Positions 1-5,578 of a stretch of 7,003 nucleotides of DNA are shown here, in pieces. How positions within the stretch are numbered: the stretch's first letter is position 1; the number at the start of each line of letters is the position of its first letter. The position numbers and the translations under genes were made by a program. The stretch comes from Opitutaceae bacterium (lineage in GTDB: Bacteria; Verrucomicrobiota; Verrucomicrobiia; Opitutales; Opitutaceae): NCBI GenBank assembly GCA_023269455.1, contig JAHFTG010000111.1, forward strand, positions 1 to 7,003, written 5' to 3'. Below the pieces are notes generated by a model. That model was given only the letters and a program-made list of their open reading frames with translations. It ran no database searches and was not told where the DNA came from.

Positions 1-12
1 CGCACTTAGATT

Positions 13-1521
13 ATGACCGCCCCGCTTTTTCTTCGCATTCACCCTTCCGATAACGTCGCCGTCGCCCTACGCGCCGTCGAAGCTGGCGCCGTTTTCAACG
101 GCGTGACTGCCATCGACCCAATCCCCGCCGGCCACAAGTTTTCGCTCTCCGCCATCGCCCCCGGCGAACCCGTAATCAAATACGGCTACCCCATCGGAGT
201 CGCTTCGGTTGCCATCGCCGCCGGTGCTCACGTCCACAGCCACAACGTCCGCGGCAACCTCCCCGAGAAACTTGCCACCCTTCGCTTCGCTGATGTTGCC
301 AAACCCCGCGTCGCCTCCGTCTCGCGAGCGACCGATACCTTCCAAGGCTACCGCCGTCCCGACGGACGCGCCGCGACCCGCAACGAAATCTGGATCGTCA
401 ACACCGTTGGCTGCGTGAACGTCGCCTCCGAAAAAATCGCCGCCGCCGCCCACGCTGAACTCGCCGTGCCCGGTTCCGGCATCGACGGCGTCCACGCGTT
501 TCCGCATCCATTCGGCTGCTCGCAGCTCGGCGACGACCTCGGTTACACCAAGAAAGTCCTCGCCGGTCTCGCCCGCCACCCCAACGCCGCCGCCGTCCTC
601 GTGCTCGGCCTCGGCTGCGAGAACAACCAGATGAAGGCTTTCTTGGAATTCCTCGGCCCGCAGGCGGCCGAACGCATCCGCTGGTTCAACGCCCAGCAAG
701 TCTCCGACGAAATCGAATCCGGTGTCGAAGCCGTGCGCGAACTCGCCGCCTACGTGCGCCAGTTCAAGCGCGAACCCATCCCCGCCTCCGAGCTCATTCT
801 CGGCATGAAATGCGGCGGCTCCGACGGCTTCTCCGGCATCACCGCCAACCCGCTGGTCGGTCGCATCGCGGACCGCCACGCCGCCGCCGGCGGCACCGTG
901 CTCCTCACCGAAGTCCCGGAGATGTTCGGCGCCGAGCGCATGCTCCTCGAACGCGCCACCAACGAGGCAACCTTCCAGGGCGTCATCGATTTGGTGAACG
1001 ACTTCCGCGCCTACTTTCAAAAACACAACGAGCCCATCGACGAGAATCCGTCCCCCGGCAACAAGGACGGCGGCATCACCACGCTCGCCGACAAATCCCT
1101 CGGCTGCGTGCAAAAAGGCGGCCAGGCCCCCGTCGCCCAAGTCCTGGCTTACGGTTCCTCCGCTAAGTCCGGTCTCGGTGGAATCGCGCTCATTCAGGCT
1201 CCGGGCAACGACGGCGTTTCCTCCACCGCGATGACGATCGCCGGCGCGCACTTGCTCCTCTTCACGACCGGACGCGGCAATCCGATGGGTTTTCCGATTC
1301 CCACCATCAAGATTTCGAGCAACACCGACCTCGCCACCCGCAAGCCGCAGTGGATCGACTTCAACGCCGGCCCCATCGCCGACGGCACCAACACCTTTGA
1401 AGCGCTTACCGACGACCTCTGGCAACGCGTCCTCGATATCGCCTCCGGCCGCATCCGCGCGCAAAACGAAATCCGCGGCCACCGCGAAATCGCCATCTGG
1501 AAAGACGGCGTGACGCTCTGA
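13..1521 (+). CDS. uxaA: Altronate dehydratase (UxaA), full length
   Basis: This cytoplasmic enzyme dehydrates D-altronate to 2-keto-3-deoxy-D-gluconate in galacturonate breakdown; the known family requires a divalent metal (Fe or Mn). The 502-residue product matches the E. coli UxaA layout end to end (about 495 residues). An N-terminal SAF-type domain (about 1-85) contains IKYGYPIG (55-62) and HVHSHN (73-78). The catalytic dehydratase domain (about 110-502) has TVGCVN (131-136), FGCSQLGDD (167-175), GLGCENNQ (199-206), CGGSDGFSGITANP (267-280), LTEVPEMFGAE (298-308), ENPSPGNKDGGITTLADKS (344-362) and a C-terminal KDGVTL. The ATG at 13 gives the family's usual N-terminus and has no visible Shine-Dalgarno. 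A TAG at 7-9 could end an upstream gene, but too little is present to tell. It is the first gene of a uxaA-uxaB-kdgK cassette. Identity is very secure by motif content. Confidence 0.96.
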   Translation: MTAPLFLRIHPSDNVAVALRAVEAGAVFNGVTAIDPIPAGHKFSLSAIAPGEPVIKYGYPIGVASVAIAAGAHVHSHNVRGNLPEKLATLRFADVAKPRVASVSRATDTFQGYRRPDGRAATRNEIWIVNTVGCVNVASEKIAAAAHAELAVPGSGIDGVHAFPHPFGCSQLGDDLGYTKKVLAGLARHPNAAAVLVLGLGCENNQMKAFLEFLGPQAAERIRWFNAQQVSDEIESGVEAVRELAAYVRQFKREPIPASELILGMKCGGSDGFSGITANPLVGRIADRHAAAGGTVLLTEVPEMFGAERMLLERATNEATFQGVIDLVNDFRAYFQKHNEPIDENPSPGNKDGGITTLADKSLGCVQKGGQAPVAQVLAYGSSAKSGLGGIALIQAPGNDGVSSTAMTIAGAHLLLFTTGRGNPMGFPIPTIKISSNTDLATRKPQWIDFNAGPIADGTNTFEALTDDLWQRVLDIASGRIRAQNEIRGHREIAIWKDGVTL

Positions 1522-1533
1522 CCATCCCGCCAC

Positions 1534-1615
1534 GAGCTGAGAGTGCAGAGTCTAGAGCCGGAAATCCGGAATAGGCTCGGCTCTCAGCTTTAGCCTCTAA
1601 GCTCTTAGCTTCTCT
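1534..1615. repeat. Inverted, 7-nt-periodic heptamer repeat (consensus CTNAGAG / CTCTNAG)
   Basis: The uxaA-uxaB gap reads as consecutive heptamers. The left arm is CTGAGAG (1537), TGCAGAG (1544), TCTAGAG (1551). The right arm is CTCTCAG (1581), CTTTAGC (1588), CTCTAAG (1595), CTCTTAG (1602), CTTCTCT (1609). The right arm is in inverted orientation relative to the left, and AGCTGAGAG (1535-1543) pairs perfectly with CTCTCAGCT (1581-1589). The centre (1558-1580) contains GAGCC/GGCTC (1555-1559 with 1574-1578) and the short tandem CCGGAAAT/CCGGAAT. The transcript could therefore fold into a long hairpin ending shortly before the uxaB start at 1622. There is no T-tract after it, so it is not a standard terminator. 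It could be a dispersed intergenic repeat family, an mRNA processing or stability element, or a protein-binding site. Periodicity and pairing are seen directly; function is unknown. Confidence 0.75.
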
Positions 1616-1621
1616 TCCCTC

Positions 1622-2722
1622 ATGCAGGAAACCATTCTCCAATTCGGCGCCGGCAATTTTCTCCGCGCCTTTGCCGACCTCATCATCGATCAGGCCAATC
1701 GTAAGCCGGCCACCGCAGTCGGCCGCATCGTTGTGGTGCAGTCCACCGGCGCCGAACGCGCCGACGCCCTCAACCGCGCAGGCGGTCGCTACCACGTCGC
1801 GCTCCAAGGATTTTCCGGTGGGAGCGTTGTCGATGAAACCGAGTCCGTGTCCTCTATCAGCCGCGCGCTCTACGCCGGCACCCAGTGGGCCGAAGTCCGC
1901 GCCGTCGCCGCCAGCCCCGCGCTCGCGTGGATTCTCTCCAACACCACCGAGGCCGGTTTCGCCCTCGATGCCGCTGACACCGTGCGCGGTGCCGATGCGC
2001 CCCGCTCGTTTCCGGCCAAGCTCCTCGACGTGCTCCTCGCCCGATTCGACGCAGGCTTGCCCGGCCTCGCCATCGTCCCTTGCGAACTTATCGAGGCCAA
2101 CGGCCAAAAACTCCGCGACCTCGTCCTCCGCCAGGCCGATCTGTGGAAAATTTCCTCCGCTGCCCGAGAGTGGATTTTTTCGTCCTGCTCGTGGATCGAC
2201 AATCTTGTGGATCGTATCGTCCCCGGCGCGCCCGTCACGCATCCGCTTAAGGCCACCGATCCGCTCCTCCTCAGCGCCGAGCCCTTCGCGCTCTGGGCCG
2301 TGCAAAGCAAAGGCCCCTTCATCACGCATCCCGCCGTCATCCTCGCCGATGACATCCAGCCCTACTACCTGAGAAAAGTCCGCATCCTCAACGGCGCGCA
2401 CACCGCGCTCGTCGCGCACGCCATGCCGCTCGGCCTCAAGACCGTGCGCGAATGCCTCGAACACGCCGAAGTCGGCCCGTGGCTGCAACGCGTGCTTACC
2501 GATGAGATCGTTCCCGTGCTCGCCGGCCGCGTCGCCGATCCCGAAGGCTTCGCACGCGTGACCCTCGACCGCTTCCGCAATCCCTTCCTTCAGCACCAAC
2601 TGTCCTCCATCGCGCTCAACCACGAGGCCAAGGTGAAAGTGCGTCTTCTGCCCACCATCGAAGACTATAAAAACAAGTTCGGCAAAGCGCCGCCCTTGCT
2701 CTCCGCCGCCTTGGGGCTTTAA
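1622..2722 (+). CDS. uxaB: Tagaturonate reductase, UxaB-like, C-terminally short
   Basis: This NAD-dependent long-chain polyol dehydrogenase family enzyme is expected to interconvert D-tagaturonate and D-altronate, supplying UxaA. The N-terminal Rossmann region starts with ILQFGAGNFLRAF (5-17), very like E. coli UxaB, followed by SNTTEAG (106-112), PAKL (131-134) and IVPCELIEANG (151-161). The second domain has VDRIVPG (196-202), DDIQPYYLRKVRILNGAHT (243-261), and RFRNPFLQHQLSSIALN (317-333). The catalytic K-x4-N-x2-H pattern is K252, N257, H260. The protein is 366 residues, against about 480 for E. coli UxaB: it stops in PPLLSAALGL, where the homologue continues for roughly 100 more residues. 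No leftover coding sequence follows, because kdgK begins 24 nt later, so this looks like a settled short form rather than a fresh frameshift. The start at 1622 puts the Rossmann motif at the N-terminus as in the family; no Shine-Dalgarno is visible. A sister activity (fructuronate or mannonate type) is less likely given the uxaA neighbour. Confidence 0.88.
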   Translation: MQETILQFGAGNFLRAFADLIIDQANRKPATAVGRIVVVQSTGAERADALNRAGGRYHVALQGFSGGSVVDETESVSSISRALYAGTQWAEVRAVAASPALAWILSNTTEAGFALDAADTVRGADAPRSFPAKLLDVLLARFDAGLPGLAIVPCELIEANGQKLRDLVLRQADLWKISSAAREWIFSSCSWIDNLVDRIVPGAPVTHPLKATDPLLLSAEPFALWAVQSKGPFITHPAVILADDIQPYYLRKVRILNGAHTALVAHAMPLGLKTVRECLEHAEVGPWLQRVLTDEIVPVLAGRVADPEGFARVTLDRFRNPFLQHQLSSIALNHEAKVKVRLLPTIEDYKNKFGKAPPLLSAALGL

Positions 2723-2746
2723 CATTTTCCCTCTTTTAATCCAACC

Positions 2747-3841
2747 ATGAGCCTCAAGATCAAACCCGCCTCAGACTGTTTCTACGACCAGCTTTCGCTA
2801 GGTGAAGTCATGCTCCGTCTCGACCCCGGCGAGGGCCGCGTGCGCACCGCCCGCCAGTTCACCGCTTGGGAAGGCGGCGGCGAATACAACACCTCCCGCG
2901 GCCTGCGGAAATGTTTCAACCTGAAGACCGGCGTCTGCACCGCCTTCGTGGACAACGAAGTCGGCCACCTCGTCGAAGACTTTATCATGCAGGGCGGCGT
3001 CGCCACCGACTTCATCAAATGGCGCGAAGACGACGGCATCGGCCGCACCGTGCGCAACGGTCTCAACTTCACCGAGCGCGGCTTCGGCATCCGCGGCGCC
3101 GTGGGCGTGCCCGACCGCGGCAACACCGCCGCCTCGCAGCTCAAGCCCGGCGACTTCGACTGGGATCACATCTTCGGCAAGCTCGGCGTGCGCTGGTTCC
3201 ACACCGGCGGTATCTTCGCCGCGCTCTCCGAGAGCACCGCCGCCCTCACCATCGAGGCGGTCAAAGCCGCCAACAAATACGGCACCATTGTGTCATACGA
3301 TCTCAACTACCGTCCGTCCCTCTGGAAGACCATCGGCGGACTCAAGAAGGCTCAGGAGGTCAACCGCGAGATCGCCCAGTATGTCGATGTGATGATCGGC
3401 AATGAAGAAGACTTCACCGCCTCGCTCGGCTTTGCCGTGAAGGGTGCGGAAAACCTCGCGCACATCGAGACGGACGCCTTCAAGGCCATGATCGAGACGG
3501 CGGTGAAAGAGTTCCCCAATTTCAAGGTCGCCGCGACCACGCTGCGCCACGTCATCACCGCGACGGTCAACGACTGGAGCGCGATCCTTTGGCATGACGG
3601 CAAGTTCTACGAAAGCCGCAAATATCCCGCCCTCGAAATCCTCGACCGCGTGGGCGGCGGCGACTCGTTCGCGAGCGGCCTCCAGTTCGGATTTCTCTCG
3701 AAGAACGACGCTCAGCTCGCCGTCGATTACGGCGCGGCGCACGGTGCGTTCGCGAGCACGACTCCCGGCGATACGTCGATGGCGACGCAGAAGGAAGTCG
3801 AAAAACTCATGAAAGGCGGCGGCGCCCGCGTGGTGCGCTGA
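2747..3841 (+). CDS. kdgK: PfkB-family sugar kinase, probable 2-keto-3-deoxygluconate kinase
   Basis: The product is a cytoplasmic ribokinase/PfkB-fold kinase, most likely phosphorylating KDG made by UxaA to KDPG. The 364-residue protein has an N-terminal substrate-binding region with LGEVMLRLDP (18-27) and WEGGGEYNTSRGL (41-53), corresponding to the GG-x-N-A element of the family. YDLNYRPSLW (184-193) is typical of KdgK-like kinases. The PfkB signature 2 is DRVGGGDSFASGL (300-312), a variant of DTxGAGD, with D306 as the expected catalytic base. The start is an ATG 24 nt after the uxaB stop, which suggests cotranscription; no Shine-Dalgarno is apparent in the C/T-rich gap. Length is slightly above the usual 310-340 because of an insert around 112-140. 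The substrate is inferred from the flanking uronate genes; another ketose or sugar acid cannot be excluded from motifs alone. Confidence 0.85.
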   Translation: MSLKIKPASDCFYDQLSLGEVMLRLDPGEGRVRTARQFTAWEGGGEYNTSRGLRKCFNLKTGVCTAFVDNEVGHLVEDFIMQGGVATDFIKWREDDGIGRTVRNGLNFTERGFGIRGAVGVPDRGNTAASQLKPGDFDWDHIFGKLGVRWFHTGGIFAALSESTAALTIEAVKAANKYGTIVSYDLNYRPSLWKTIGGLKKAQEVNREIAQYVDVMIGNEEDFTASLGFAVKGAENLAHIETDAFKAMIETAVKEFPNFKVAATTLRHVITATVNDWSAILWHDGKFYESRKYPALEILDRVGGGDSFASGLQFGFLSKNDAQLAVDYGAAHGAFASTTPGDTSMATQKEVEKLMKGGGARVVR

Positions 3842-3847
3842 GCCTTC

Positions 3848-4033
3848 TCAGATTTCCGCGAAACGGCGTTCCAGCGTGCGGCGTTCTACGCCCAGCGCCT
3901 CGAACACATCGGTCACGGAGAAAACCTTGTGGCTGCGCGTCCAGATGATGTCGCGCGCGGCGGCAATCATCGGATCAGCGGTCGTGACGGCTGCGTGGCG
4001 GCTTGATTTCAGGCGCCGGATGGCGAACCGGGG
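3848..4033 (-). pseudogene. C-terminal remnant of an AraC/XylR-type regulator
   Basis: Reading the minus strand to the TGA at 3848-3850 gives an open frame ending in DPMIAAARDI, then VFSVTDVFEALGV, then ERRTLERRFAEI. This matches the linker and first helix-turn-helix of XylR-like AraC regulators, which carry a D-P-x-I/V-A-A start, V-x-D-V-x-x-A-x-G-x-x-R-R-x-L-E-R-R-F. A full AraC DNA-binding domain continues for about 50-60 more residues with a second helix-turn-helix; here a stop falls right after the first recognition helix. The N-terminal ligand-binding domain is missing: recognisable similarity fades near 4030 and the tRNA gene begins at 4172. The only ATG in the clear homology is at 3970, which would leave about 40 residues. 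Both ends are thus lost, so I call it a relic. The lost gene may once have controlled the convergent uronate cassette, whose last stop is 7 nt away. Confidence 0.62.
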
Positions 4034-4095
4034 ATAGGCTTCACGCGGGCGAGCTGGTTCATGGGGCAGACGCGGCAGGCCGCAGAAAACACAAA

Positions 4096-4172
4096 TGGTC
4101 GGGGCGATAGGATTCGAACCTACGACCTCCTGGTCCCAAACCAGGCGCTCTACCAGACTAAGCTACACCCCG
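4096..4172 (-). tRNA. tRNA-Pro (anticodon UGG) with encoded CCA
   Basis: The minus strand folds as a complete cloverleaf. The acceptor stem is CGGGGTG (4172-4166) with CGCCCCG (4106-4100), including one G-U pair. The D-arm is GCTTAGTCTGGTAGAGC. The anticodon stem CCTGG/CCAGG encloses the loop TTTGGGA, so the anticodon is TGG (proline). The variable loop is AGGTC, and the T-arm is GTAGG-TTCGAAT-CCTAT. Discriminator A73 is at 4099 and CCA is genomically encoded at 4098-4096. The C1-G72 pair is a known hallmark of bacterial tRNA-Pro. The mature body without CCA is 74 nt. The 3' end faces the regulator remnant. Confidence 0.97.
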
Positions 4173-4185
4173 CGACAAGACGGAG

Positions 4186-4214
4186 GAGGCTTCCGTCTCC
4201 GGCGGCAGTGTCAA
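4186..4214 (-). promoter_or_regulatory. Possible tRNA-Pro promoter (perfect -35, weak -10)
   Basis: On the minus strand a perfect TTGACA lies at 4214-4209, in the right place to drive the tRNA beginning at 4172. With a 17-nt spacer the -10 position reads AGCCTC, which is a poor match to TATAAT. A 7-bp inverted repeat, AGACGGA/TCCGTCT (4178-4184 with 4192-4198), overlaps the -10 region. The position supports the call; the weak -10 keeps confidence low. Confidence 0.3.
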
Positions 4215-4319
4215 CGCGCAATCTTGGTCAAAGTGACGGGGACGTTAAACTCCTGCACTCTCTGCTTGCTTCGCCTTCGGTTTCCCCGCAATTCTCAGGA
4301 TCAATTCTTTTTTATCTAA

Positions 4320-4847
4320 ATGGATACCATCTCTCGTGAGAATAACAGCTACCTGCCGGTCGCTGGCGTGATCGTAGGCGTTCTCGCCATCGTTCTTTCC
4401 GCCGTGTCTCTGGCCAAAATCTCCTCGGTCAAAAAAGACCTGAGCGCCCAAATCGAGCCGCTTGCCGGCAAAGTTGACGATGCCGACAGCAAGGCCACCA
4501 ACGCCGCCGCCGCCGCCGACAAGGTCAACGCTAGCGTTACCAAGCTCGCGAGCGATACGCAGGCTGCCTTCACCTCGGTCGCTCAAGAAATGGGCAACAT
4601 CCGTGGCGAAATCACCAAGGTTCAGGAATCCGCCAAAGCTCCCGTCAAGGCTGGCAAGGGCGACAAGGCTGCCAAAGAGCCCGTCGTTGCCGGTCCCGAT
4701 GAGTATGTGATCAAAGCGGGCGACACGTTCCGCAAGATTGCCACCGCCAACGGTGTCACCTCCGCTGAAATCGCCGCCGTTAACCCCAACGTTAATCCCG
4801 CGAAGCTCCACGTCGGCCAGAAGATCAAGCTGCCCGCCAAGAAGTAA
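4320..4847 (+). CDS. Membrane-anchored coiled-coil LysM domain protein
   Basis: The 175-residue protein is probably an envelope protein that binds peptidoglycan. A short polar N-terminus (1-11) is followed by one hydrophobic helix, about 12-32, with VAGVIVGVLAIVLSAVSL at 14-31. There is no signal-peptidase site or lipobox, so it should act as a signal anchor with the rest outside the cytoplasm. Residues 33-105 are alanine-rich and helical with a heptad-like pattern (probable coiled coil), followed by a Lys/Ala-rich linker (105-120). A single LysM domain spans about 128-173: YVIKAGDTFRKIA, then EIAAVNPNVNPAKLHVGQKI. It is a monocistronic unit closed by a strong terminator (4878-4911). The nearest purine-rich stretch, AGGA at 4297-4300, is 19 nt from the ATG, too far for normal Shine-Dalgarno use. 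Domain identity is firm; the physiological role is unknown. Confidence 0.88.
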   Translation: MDTISRENNSYLPVAGVIVGVLAIVLSAVSLAKISSVKKDLSAQIEPLAGKVDDADSKATNAAAAADKVNASVTKLASDTQAAFTSVAQEMGNIRGEITKVQESAKAPVKAGKGDKAAKEPVVAGPDEYVIKAGDTFRKIATANGVTSAEIAAVNPNVNPAKLHVGQKIKLPAKK

Positions 4848-4877
4848 GCCCGAGCTGATTTTTCATCTTTTCAAAAG

Positions 4878-4911
4878 CCTCCCTGCCTTCGACGGTCGGG
4901 AGGTTTTTTTT
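4878..4911 (+). terminator. Intrinsic terminator of the LysM gene, overlapping the Nudix leader
   Basis: CCTCCC (4878-4883) pairs with GGGAGG (4898-4903) and is followed by eight T residues (4904-4911). A second short stack, GCC/GGT, can form inside the loop. Four A residues precede the stem (4873-4876), so the opposite strand could also terminate. The T-tract ends 4 nt before the Nudix ATG at 4916, so the 3' stem arm doubles as the only Shine-Dalgarno-like sequence for that gene. Confidence 0.9.
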
Positions 4912-4915
4912 GCCC

Positions 4916-5491
4916 ATGAACTCCGATTCCACCCAACCGGCCCGCTGGGAAAAAGGCGCCTCACGCGTGTTGGCGAGCACGAAGGTCTTTGACGTGCAGG
5001 GCGTGAGCTACCGGCATCCGGTGCGCGGGACCGGGCGTGAATTCGTGGTGATCGACGCGCCGGATTGGGTGAACGTTATCGCGCTCACGCCCGATCACCA
5101 GCTCGTGCTCGTGAAGCAGTTTCGTTTCGGCATCGATGCATTTTCCTGGGAAATCCCCGGTGGTGTGATCGAGCGTGGCGAAGACCCGGTCGCGGCCGGT
5201 TTGCGCGAGCTTCAGGAGGAAACGGGGTTTACGGGCGCGTCGGCGAAGCTGCTGGGCCGCGTGAATCCGAATCCGGCGATTCAAAATAACACGTGCCATC
5301 TCGTGCTGGTCGAGGGCGCGGTGCGCACGACCGCGCAGGAGTGGGATGCGGACGAAGAGATCGCGGTGCGCACGCTGCCGGTGGACGAAGTTTACGCTTG
5401 GGCGCAGGCCGGGCAGATCACTCACGCGCTCGTGCTCAACGGCCTGCTGCTCTTCGCCCCGTGCTGGGCGGAGTTGAAGGCGGCGCGTTGA
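4916..5491 (+). CDS. Nudix hydrolase, ADP-ribose pyrophosphatase-like
   Basis: The product is a cytoplasmic hydrolase of nucleoside diphosphates linked to another moiety. The Nudix box is a complete match to G-x5-E-x7-R-E-U-x-E-E-x-G-U at residues 83-105 (GVIERGE, then RELQEETGF). Catalytic glutamates are E98, E101 and E102. Upstream, LVLVKQFRFG (63-72) and WEIPGG (78-83) resemble the NudF/ADP-ribose pyrophosphatase branch, so ADP-ribose or a nucleotide sugar is a plausible substrate, not proven. The 191-residue length from ATG 4916 is normal. An in-frame TTG at 4910 is an alternative start: GGGAGG (4898-4903) lies 6 nt upstream of the TTG but 12 nt upstream of the ATG. Either start falls in or next to the preceding terminator, so a transcript for this gene must come from read-through or from a promoter inside the LysM gene. 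Confidence 0.9.
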   Translation: MNSDSTQPARWEKGASRVLASTKVFDVQGVSYRHPVRGTGREFVVIDAPDWVNVIALTPDHQLVLVKQFRFGIDAFSWEIPGGVIERGEDPVAAGLRELQEETGFTGASAKLLGRVNPNPAIQNNTCHLVLVEGAVRTTAQEWDADEEIAVRTLPVDEVYAWAQAGQITHALVLNGLLLFAPCWAELKAAR

Positions 5492-5511
5492 TGGATCGCG
5501 GGAAAACGGAT

Positions 5512-5525
5512 GCAGGGTTTCCTGC
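5512..5525 (+). other. Short hairpin after the Nudix gene
   Basis: GCAGG (5512-5516) and CCTGC (5521-5525) form a 5-bp stem with a GTTT loop, 20 nt after the Nudix stop and just before the next promoter. No T-tract follows. It may be a weak 3'-end structure or chance. Confidence 0.25.
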
Positions 5526-5534
5526 CTGCGCCGT

Positions 5535-5562
5535 TTGACAGGGTAGGGCGGCGGGCTACGAT
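5535..5562 (+). promoter_or_regulatory. Sigma70-type promoter for the PaaK-like ligase gene
   Basis: A perfect TTGACA (5535-5540) and TACGAT (5557-5562, 4 of 6 matches to TATAAT) are separated by 16 nt. The predicted transcript start near 5568-5570 lies about 10 nt before the ATG at 5579, giving a very short leader without a Shine-Dalgarno. This promoter lies inside the only possible N-terminal extension of the downstream frame and so supports the 5579 start. Confidence 0.55.
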
Positions 5563-5578
5563 CTTGGCTTACACAGCA

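Noticed and set aside
67..1533. 488-codon minus-strand open frame opposite uxaA
   Set aside because: A shadow of high-GC third positions in uxaA; composition is Gly/Ala/Val/Asp low-complexity with no recognisable motifs.
1406..2725. 439-codon minus-strand open frame opposite uxaB
   Set aside because: Also a codon-bias shadow; it covers the secure uxaB gene and shows no family motif.
4224..4250. TTGGTC...TTAAAC as a promoter for the LysM gene
   Set aside because: The spacer is only 15 nt and the -10 matches poorly; not strong enough to list as a feature.
4095..4319. Plus-strand frame of 74 codons containing GAIGFEPTTSW
   Set aside because: Same cause: translation of the tRNA complement. It has no independent support and stops just before the real LysM start.
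4061..4339. Plus-strand frame of 92 codons containing GDRIRTYDLLVPNQ
   Set aside because: It is the antisense of the tRNA-Pro gene plus flanks; this peptide type is a well-known annotation artefact over tRNA genes.
5510..5578. 23-residue N-terminal extension of the ligase
   Set aside because: It overlaps a TTGACA-N16-TACGAT promoter and a small hairpin, and does not resemble the family N-terminus; ATG 5579 is better.
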